NCBI GenBank assembly: GCA_013041975.1
Contig: JABDQZ010000015.1
Span: 1 to 11,701 of the forward strand
Source: Gammaproteobacteria bacterium
GTDB lineage: Bacteria; Pseudomonadota; Gammaproteobacteria; Chromatiales; Chromatiaceae
Length of the DNA stretch: 11,701 nt
Reading direction: 5' to 3'
A model generated the notes under the pieces. It had not been told where the DNA came from and did not search any database. It saw only the letters and a program-made list of their open reading frames with translations. Both the position numbers and the translations under genes were made by a program. Positions 6,945 to 11,701 of this stretch are shown here, one piece after another. How positions within the stretch are numbered: position 1 is the stretch's first letter; every line of letters starts with the position of its first letter.

Positions 6945-7852
6945 GAAAAGCCCTGGTTCCGCGCACTGAACTGGACTGCTACCACGTTGTGCGTCTTATC
7001 GGCAGCGGTGGTTTCAGCCTGATTTATCTGGCACGTGATGATGAAACCCAGGATGAAGTCGCCGTCAAGGAATACTTTCCAAAGCGTTTTGGTACACGCG
7101 GCGAGCGCGACCAGGTGCAGGTATCAGAAGAAGGCAAGCTCAACAGTTATTACCGCGGACTGAAACTGTTCTTTTTTGAAGCCCGCACCCTGGCAAAACT
7201 CCGGCACCCGAATATTGTCAAGGTACGTAACTGTTTCCTGGCCAACGGTTCTGCTTACCTGGTGATGGATTATGAACCAGGTAAAAACCTGGGCACCTAT
7301 ATCAAGAAACGCAAGGGAGGCCTGAGCACAAATTTTCTGATGACCGTCTTTCCGCCATTACTGGATGCACTTGACCTGATGCACACACAACAACACCTGC
7401 ATCTCGATATCAAGCCTGGCAATATCCATCTGCGACCGGGCGGTAACCCCTTATTGCTGGACTTTGGCGCGGTACATGAATTTTCTGAATCTTCTGACAT
7501 TCTCAAGGCACAAATCATTACCCCCGGCTTTTCGCCGGTTGAACAGTATTACAGCAAAGGCAGTATCGGACCATGGAGTGATGTTTACGCCGTTGGTGCC
7601 ACCATGCGTGCCTGCCTTGATGGCAAACCACCACCAGCAGCCACCGAGATTGATGCCGGAAAGAGCAAACTGGAACCCGCGATTGAAAAATTTCCCAATC
7701 GCTACCCCGCATGGTTATTGAAATCCATCGACTGGGCGATGGAACTGGAGGCCAAAAACCGTCCACAATCTGCCGCCGACCTGCGTGACGTCCTGCTCGA
7801 ACAAAGTGGACGCCCTCATTCAATGCGCAATAAAATTGACCCGGTCAACTAG
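6926..7852 (+). CDS. Soluble Hanks-type serine/threonine protein kinase
   Basis: Transfers phosphate from ATP to Ser/Thr on unknown cytoplasmic targets. The 308 residues are little more than a kinase domain, with no membrane helix, PASTA, FHA or other sensor domain. Motifs in order: glycine loop GSGGF (26-30), Lys48 in VAVKEYFP, helix-C Glu85 in FFEARTLAKLRHPNIV, catalytic loop HLDIKPGNI (159-167), DFG (179-181), activation segment TPGFSPVEQYY (199-209) and DVYAVG (219-224). All catalytic residues are present. The usual HRD arginine is Leu160, so this is a non-RD kinase and may not depend on activation-loop phosphorylation. No Shine-Dalgarno precedes the ATG. Four bases after its stop comes a PP2C phosphatase gene, the usual antagonist partner. 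Physiological substrates are unknown. Confidence 0.93.
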   Translation: MSDLPPRKALVPRTELDCYHVVRLIGSGGFSLIYLARDDETQDEVAVKEYFPKRFGTRGERDQVQVSEEGKLNSYYRGLKLFFFEARTLAKLRHPNIVKVRNCFLANGSAYLVMDYEPGKNLGTYIKKRKGGLSTNFLMTVFPPLLDALDLMHTQQHLHLDIKPGNIHLRPGGNPLLLDFGAVHEFSESSDILKAQIITPGFSPVEQYYSKGSIGPWSDVYAVGATMRACLDGKPPPAATEIDAGKSKLEPAIEKFPNRYPAWLLKSIDWAMELEAKNRPQSAADLRDVLLEQSGRPHSMRNKIDPVN

Positions 7853-7856
7853 ATCA

Positions 7857-8714
7857 GTGTCGCAACCTCCGCAGCAACCCGACTATGCACGTGCAAGCCA
7901 GCGTGGTGACCGGAAGGTCAACCAGGATCGCTGCGAAGTGTTTGCGCATGACGGTATCATTGTTCTGGTGCTCGCCGATGGCATGGGAGGTCATCCCAAG
8001 GGAGAAGTCGCAGCGCAAATGTTTGTCGACTCCAGCTATCATCTGCTGAAAAACGCTGACGCAGCCTCATTCAACGCCAATGACTTTATTTACCTGGTAA
8101 TGAAAACGGCACATAAAAATATCCGCCATTTCGGCATGCAAAAGCGACCGCCCATCTATCCGCGCTCGACCGGGGTGATTGTTGTTATCCAGGATGGCAT
8201 GATGCAATGGTCACACCTGGGAGACAGTCGTACTTATCTTTTTCGGGCGGGCCAGGCTCACCGTCGTTCACTTGATCACACGCGGGTGGAACTGATGCGC
8301 CTGAAAGGCACTATTGAAGACAGCGATTCTCAGTCTGAAGCCAGCGGTCGCAGCGGCGTTTCAAAATGTCTGGGCGGAAAAAAAGTACTGCCTGACATTG
8401 AAATCACCCCACCAATGCCGCTGCATGATGGCGATATTCTGTTGTTGTGTACGGACGGCATCTGGTCACAGCTCAAGGAAGCTCAGCTTGAAGCGCTGAT
8501 CATTTCCGGTAACGGTTCATTGAAGGAGCGCACCAGTAATATGGTCGATGAAGCGGTAAAAGCGGCCCATCCAAATAGTGACAATGCGACGGCTTTGGCG
8601 TTATGCTGGCACGCAAATGACAGGGATGCCAAGCCGGATCCGCAAAACGATAATATCACTGAGATAGACTCAGCCATGGACCATTTGCGTGGCCTGATCG
8701 ATAAATACCAATAA
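7857..8714 (+). CDS. PP2C-family serine/threonine phosphatase
   Basis: Metal-dependent (Mn/Mg) phosphatase expected to reverse the action of the kinase just upstream. Numbered from the GTG at 7857 (285 residues): RGDRKVNQDR (16-25), LADGMGGHPKG with Asp41 and Gly42 as metal-site residues, GDSR (122-125), CTDGIW with Asp200, and SDNATAL with Asp242. These are the conserved PP2C metal and phosphate motifs, all present. No transmembrane segment or extra domain is visible; a hydrophilic tail of about 30 residues follows the catalytic core. Start: GTG at 7857 lies four bases after the kinase stop and just ahead of the domain. A GTG at 7785, inside the kinase gene, is the other option. No Shine-Dalgarno precedes 7857, so coupling to kinase translation is likely. 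Confidence 0.9.
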   Translation: MSQPPQQPDYARASQRGDRKVNQDRCEVFAHDGIIVLVLADGMGGHPKGEVAAQMFVDSSYHLLKNADAASFNANDFIYLVMKTAHKNIRHFGMQKRPPIYPRSTGVIVVIQDGMMQWSHLGDSRTYLFRAGQAHRRSLDHTRVELMRLKGTIEDSDSQSEASGRSGVSKCLGGKKVLPDIEITPPMPLHDGDILLLCTDGIWSQLKEAQLEALIISGNGSLKERTSNMVDEAVKAAHPNSDNATALALCWHANDRDAKPDPQNDNITEIDSAMDHLRGLIDKYQ

Positions 8715-8731
8715 TTGAAAGAGGTTATTTA

Positions 8732-9445
8732 ATGAGGCCCAGCGGTCGCCATGCTGATGAAATGCGCAAAGTCAGCTTTACCCGAAACTATACCCTGCAT
8801 GCAGAAGGCTCTGTGTTGGTCGAATTTGGCGATACCAAGGTTATCTGTACTGCGACTGTCGATGAAAACACGCCGCGCTGGATGAAAGAGAGTGGAAAAG
8901 GCTGGGTCACCGCAGAATATGGCATGCTGCCTCGCTCAACCAACAAGCGTATGGGACGTGAATCTGCGCGGGGAAAACAAGGTGGTCGCACCATGGAAAT
9001 CCAGCGCCTGATTGGCCGCTCATTGCGTGCCGCAGTTGACCTTAAAAAACTTGGTGAACGCACTGTCACGCTGGACTGTGATGTTATACAGGCTGATGGC
9101 GGCACACGCACTGCTTCAATATCGGGTGCTTTTGTTGCCCTCTCTGATGCCATCAACCATCTCAAGAAAACCAGCTCAATAACAGAAAATCCCATCATCC
9201 ATAATGTGGCTTCGGTTTCTGTCGGCGTTTATCAGGACCAACCGATTCTTGATCTCGATTATACCGAAGATTCCAATGCAGAAACGGATATGAATGTTGT
9301 GATGACCGAAAATGGTGGTTTTATTGAAGTACAGGGCACTGCAGAAGGCGCCCCCTTCAGCCGTGTCCAGATGGATGCCATGCTGGCACTTGCTGAAAAA
9401 GGCATCAATGAAATTATAGAAATCCAACAACAGTCATTAACGTAA
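8732..9445 (+). CDS. rph: Ribonuclease PH
   Basis: Phosphorolytic 3'-5' exoribonuclease that trims tRNA precursors and structured RNA; it works as a hexamer in the cytoplasm. The 237 residues match the family (238 in E. coli). Visible: the start MRPSGRHADEMR, RGKQGGRTMEIQRLIGR with Arg86, the phosphate-binding GGTR at 123-126, LDLDYTEDSNAETDMN (173-188) with the conserved acidic metal residues, and the C-terminal core EVQGTAEGAPFSR. The ATG follows GAGG (8721-8724) with a seven-base gap. It starts 17 bases after the phosphatase stop on the same strand, so kinase, phosphatase and rph are probably cotranscribed. In many relatives rdgB and hemW follow rph; here a small lipoprotein and a cyclase do. 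Confidence 0.97.
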   Translation: MRPSGRHADEMRKVSFTRNYTLHAEGSVLVEFGDTKVICTATVDENTPRWMKESGKGWVTAEYGMLPRSTNKRMGRESARGKQGGRTMEIQRLIGRSLRAAVDLKKLGERTVTLDCDVIQADGGTRTASISGAFVALSDAINHLKKTSSITENPIIHNVASVSVGVYQDQPILDLDYTEDSNAETDMNVVMTENGGFIEVQGTAEGAPFSRVQMDAMLALAEKGINEIIEIQQQSLT

Positions 9446-9461
9446 TCATTCGGTAATATTT

Positions 9462-9641
9462 ATGAAACTATTTAAACCTGTCTCCCTGATATTGTTTATT
9501 TTAGCTATGTTTCTATACACGACCGGATGTGCTCCCGAGGTAGGTTCCGAAGCCTGGTGCAAACAGATGAAGGCAAAAGACAAGGGTGACTGGTCAGCCA
9601 ATGAAGCGGCCGATTATGCAAAAAATTGCCTGTTCAAGTAG
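9462..9641 (+). CDS. Small DUF3012-type lipoprotein
   Basis: A 59-residue protein of unknown function. It starts with Lys at position 2, then a hydrophobic stretch (about 7-19), then TTGC with Cys23 as the likely lipid-modified cysteine, so it is probably a lipoprotein of the cell envelope. The -3 residue before Cys is Thr rather than the usual Leu, so the lipobox is imperfect. The mature part, APEVGSEAWCKQMKAKDKG then DWSANEAADYAKNC, fits my memory of the DUF3012 family of small gammaproteobacterial proteins, including the two further cysteines (33 and 56). It begins 16 bases after the rph stop, without a clear ribosome site. It is too short for most length cut-offs. Confidence 0.8.
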   Translation: MKLFKPVSLILFILAMFLYTTGCAPEVGSEAWCKQMKAKDKGDWSANEAADYAKNCLFK

Positions 9642-9691
9642 ACGCTTAAGAATTAAACTATATATTCCTTAGAATTGGTGGTCATTTTCAC

Positions 9692-10741
9692 ATGGATCAG
9701 GATAAAGCGATAGACAATAATACTCTACTCGAAGCAGATGAGCCTGCAAAAGCAGCAGAATATCTGCGCCTGACCATGGCAAAGCTGACCGAGCTTCAAC
9801 TACCATTCACGCCGGTTTATTACGGCCTTTTCTATATCTATATTGCTGGCAAAAACACCACGCTGAACAGGAAAGTTGAACGTCATATAGAAAACAAAAC
9901 CCTGACTCACGAAAATGCAGTTAAATTATTCGTAAACTTCTTTTTTGTCTGTAGCGAAGAACTTACCGAAGGACTGCGAAACGAGCTACTGGACACTATC
10001 ACTGAAGTAGTCAGTTCAATCATCGACATTGCTGGCAAATCCTCTATCAGCAATAAGCAACTTGAAAAACATATCGACACCTTGTCTTCAACCCAATCCA
10101 CACAGAACGTATTATCGGTGGTTTCTTCTATTGTTCATGTGACCCGCCAGTTTGTTGATGACACCAAACAGCTGGAAACCAATCTACTGGTTACCAGCAA
10201 AGGTCTTAATACACTTAAAAATGAGTTGGCTCATGCCCGGATCGAGGCTACAACCGACTCATTAACCGGCCTGTTGAACCGGCGTGGTTTCGATGAGCAA
10301 CTCAAAAGGCTGCTGAATGACCGACGCAAAAGCGGAGCAGGCTTCTGCATCATCATGGCTGATATTGATCACTTCAAGGATTTAAATGACAGTTACGGTC
10401 ATTTGTTCGGCGATAAAATCCTCCAGGTCTTTGCGCGCTTACTCACAGAAAAAACCCGTTCCACCGACTATGTTGCGCGCTTTGGTGGTGAAGAGTTCAT
10501 CATTATCCTGCCCGAGACCAGCATGGAAAATGCCTTCATGGTCGCCGAAAATATACGTAAAGCCGTTGAAAAACTGCAGGTACGAAATACTAAATCCGGT
10601 GATATTATTAATGCGATAACGTCTTCTTTCGGTATCGCAGCACACCGCTTCGATGAATCGGGCAATGATATTGTAGACCGATGTGATACTGCGTTATACA
10701 AGGCCAAACAGAACGGTCGAAACAAGACGATAAAATCTTAA
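9692..10741 (+). CDS. Diguanylate cyclase (GGDEF domain) with a helical N-terminal region
   Basis: Makes cyclic di-GMP from two GTP. The 349 residues divide into an N-terminal region (about 15-150) with no recognised sensor domain, a likely coiled-coil linker (about 155-185), and a GGDEF domain (about 186-349). Motifs: DSLTGLLNRRGF (189-200), DIDHFKDLND with metal-binding Asp224, the active-site GGEEF (265-269), and CDTALYKAKQNGRN near the end. All catalytic residues are present. RSTD at 256-259, five residues before GGEEF, is an intact allosteric inhibition site (RxxD), so feedback inhibition by product is expected. The N-terminal stretch LPFTPVYYGLFYIYIAGKN resembles the start of other soluble cyclases, where its role is unclear. 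No membrane helix is seen. A weak GGTGG lies ten bases before the ATG, and a separate promoter cannot be excluded in 9642-9691. Confidence 0.93.
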   Translation: MDQDKAIDNNTLLEADEPAKAAEYLRLTMAKLTELQLPFTPVYYGLFYIYIAGKNTTLNRKVERHIENKTLTHENAVKLFVNFFFVCSEELTEGLRNELLDTITEVVSSIIDIAGKSSISNKQLEKHIDTLSSTQSTQNVLSVVSSIVHVTRQFVDDTKQLETNLLVTSKGLNTLKNELAHARIEATTDSLTGLLNRRGFDEQLKRLLNDRRKSGAGFCIIMADIDHFKDLNDSYGHLFGDKILQVFARLLTEKTRSTDYVARFGGEEFIIILPETSMENAFMVAENIRKAVEKLQVRNTKSGDIINAITSSFGIAAHRFDESGNDIVDRCDTALYKAKQNGRNKTIKS

Positions 10742-10742
10742 T

Positions 10743-10757
10743 CATCCTTCAAGGATG
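10743..10757. repeat. Palindrome at the convergent dgc/MATE junction
   Basis: CATCCTT-C-AAGGATG is a perfect palindrome, or a CATCC/GGATG stem with a TTCAA loop. It spans the seven bases between the converging genes and includes the MATE stop codon. It is too short, and lacks a T run on either strand, to be called a standard terminator, but it is the only structure available to end the two converging transcripts. Confidence 0.35.
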
Positions 10758-11701
10758 GCTGACCCTTATCAGCCTGGTTGTCATCAGCACACCACTGATA
10801 ACCAATCCTACCACCAGCGAAATCCAGAAACCTTCCGCTCCTGATGCGTTTCCAAGCACATCAGTCAAACCCAGCAGATAACCCAATGGCAATGCAATAA
10901 CCCAGTAAGCCAGTATCGCCAGCAACAGCGGCACAAAGGTATCCTTGTAGCCTCGCAATGCTCCCTGTGTTGGCACCACAAAAGCATCTGCCAACTGAAA
11001 CATGGCAGCAAAAATCATCAGATGTGCTGCCAGTTCGATCACCTGCTGATCCTGTGAATACATACGGGCTATCGGAGCTGCCAGTGTCAACAGGATGATG
11101 ATATTCATTAAAGCCGTAATTATTGCCAGCAAAACAGCGGCCTTGGCAGAAATGTACGCCGCCATTCGATTTTTCTGGCCAACATTGAAACTCACACGAA
11201 TAGTCGCTGCGACCGATATACTTAATGGCAGGGTAAAGAGCAGATAGGCAACATTCATGGCAACCTGATGCGCAGCTATCTCAGCGCCGGTTCGGCTACC
11301 AAGGAATAATGCGATCAGGGAAAAAATACTGACCTCGACAAACATGGTCATTGCGATCGGTGATCCGACTTTGAGCAGATGTCTTATTTCGGACCGGTCC
11401 TGCGAGTGCCAGCTCGACCACAAATGTACCTTTTCGTAGACTTTATGGCCAAGCGAATAATATACCATCACCAGAAAAGCCGCCCAAAAAGCGATAGCGG
11501 TGGCCCAGCCTGCCCCGGCCCCACCGAGTTCCGGCGCCCCCCAATGCCCGAATATCAGCGCATAGTTGGCCGGGATGTTCACGGCAAGACTGACAATAGC
11601 GGCAACCATGTCCGGCCGAGTGAAAGACAACCCTTCGCTGTAGGGACGCAATAGAAAGGTTCCCATTAACGCAGGCACACCCCACATAACACCCTGTAAA
11701 T
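10749..11701 (-). CDS. MATE-family multidrug/cation efflux transporter (NorM/MdtK-like), C-terminal part
   Basis: Inner-membrane antiporter that exports cationic drugs in exchange for sodium or protons. 316 codons are visible; the frame stays open past the right edge, so the methionine at 11687 is internal. About 140 residues are missing compared with E. coli MdtK (457). Family traits: WGVPALMGTFLLRPYSEGLSFTRP corresponds to the helix 4 region. NIPANYALIFGHWGAPELGGAGAGWATA, the GSPIAMTMFVEVSIF and AAHQVAMNVAYLLFTLPLSIS stretches (second MATE half), and QGALRGYKDT near the C-terminus follow. Eight or so hydrophobic helices can be counted. The gene converges on the cyclase gene with a seven-base gap and has no obvious functional link to it. 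Substrate and coupling ion cannot be told. Confidence 0.93.
   Translation of the reverse strand, partial: LQGVMWGVPALMGTFLLRPYSEGLSFTRPDMVAAIVSLAVNIPANYALIFGHWGAPELGGAGAGWATAIAFWAAFLVMVYYSLGHKVYEKVHLWSSWHSQDRSEIRHLLKVGSPIAMTMFVEVSIFSLIALFLGSRTGAEIAAHQVAMNVAYLLFTLPLSISVAATIRVSFNVGQKNRMAAYISAKAAVLLAIITALMNIIILLTLAAPIARMYSQDQQVIELAAHLMIFAAMFQLADAFVVPTQGALRGYKDTFVPLLLAILAYWVIALPLGYLLGLTDVLGNASGAEGFWISLVVGLVISGVLMTTRLIRVSHP

Noticed and set aside
9642..9691. AT-rich TATATT as a promoter for the cyclase gene
   Set aside because: A -10-like box is present, but no -35-like hexamer lies at 16-19 bp, so it is too weak to list as a feature.
1..11701. tRNA, rRNA, CRISPR repeats, IS ends, integrases or attachment sites
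   Set aside because: No cloverleaf-like sequence, regularly spaced repeats, transposase motifs or flanking direct repeats were seen on reading both strands.

Overview
The window looks like chromosomal DNA from a gammaproteobacterium. The order spoT, rpoZ, gmk, yicC, rph is, from memory, the order seen in Pseudomonas and relatives, and the YicC, Rph and MATE proteins read like gammaproteobacterial homologues. Species cannot be told from the sequence. There is no sign of a phage, insertion sequence, CRISPR array, tRNA or rRNA.

Layout. On the minus strand, reading right to left: yicC (6876-6013), a three-gene fumarate reductase operon frdC-frdA-frdB (5861-2348), gmk (2202-1591), rpoZ (1512-1216) and the N-terminal 380 codons of spoT (1142-1, running off the left edge). 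On the plus strand from 6926: a Hanks-type Ser/Thr kinase, a PP2C-type phosphatase, rph, a 59-residue DUF3012-type lipoprotein, and a GGDEF diguanylate cyclase ending at 10741. A MATE transporter on the minus strand (10749 to beyond 11701) faces the cyclase and runs off the right edge. Gene density is high and no gap exceeds 300 bases; the longest gaps are about 150 bp (5862-6012 and 2203-2347).

How the parts relate. SpoT ((p)ppGpp turnover), omega (RNA polymerase) and Gmk (GMP to GDP) form the usual nucleotide/stringent block. YicC (endoribonuclease) and Rph (3'-5' exoribonuclease) form an RNA-processing block. Two cassettes are lodged in this housekeeping neighbourhood. First, frdCAB lies between gmk and yicC. 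It matches the Wolinella succinogenes dihaem quinol:fumarate reductase, with all haem ligands, Fe-S cysteines, FAD and catalytic residues and both key membrane glutamates kept. Second, a soluble kinase and its likely cognate phosphatase lie between yicC and rph, with the kinase divergent from yicC across 49 bp that contain an inverted repeat overlapping the kinase start codon. With the GGDEF protein, the window holds three signalling chemistries: (p)ppGpp, Ser/Thr phosphorylation and c-di-GMP.

The best candidates for something new are the kinase/phosphatase pair embedded among RNA-turnover genes, and the transplanted Wolinella-type respiratory complex. Both rest on protein similarity recalled from memory and on visible motifs. 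No database search was run.
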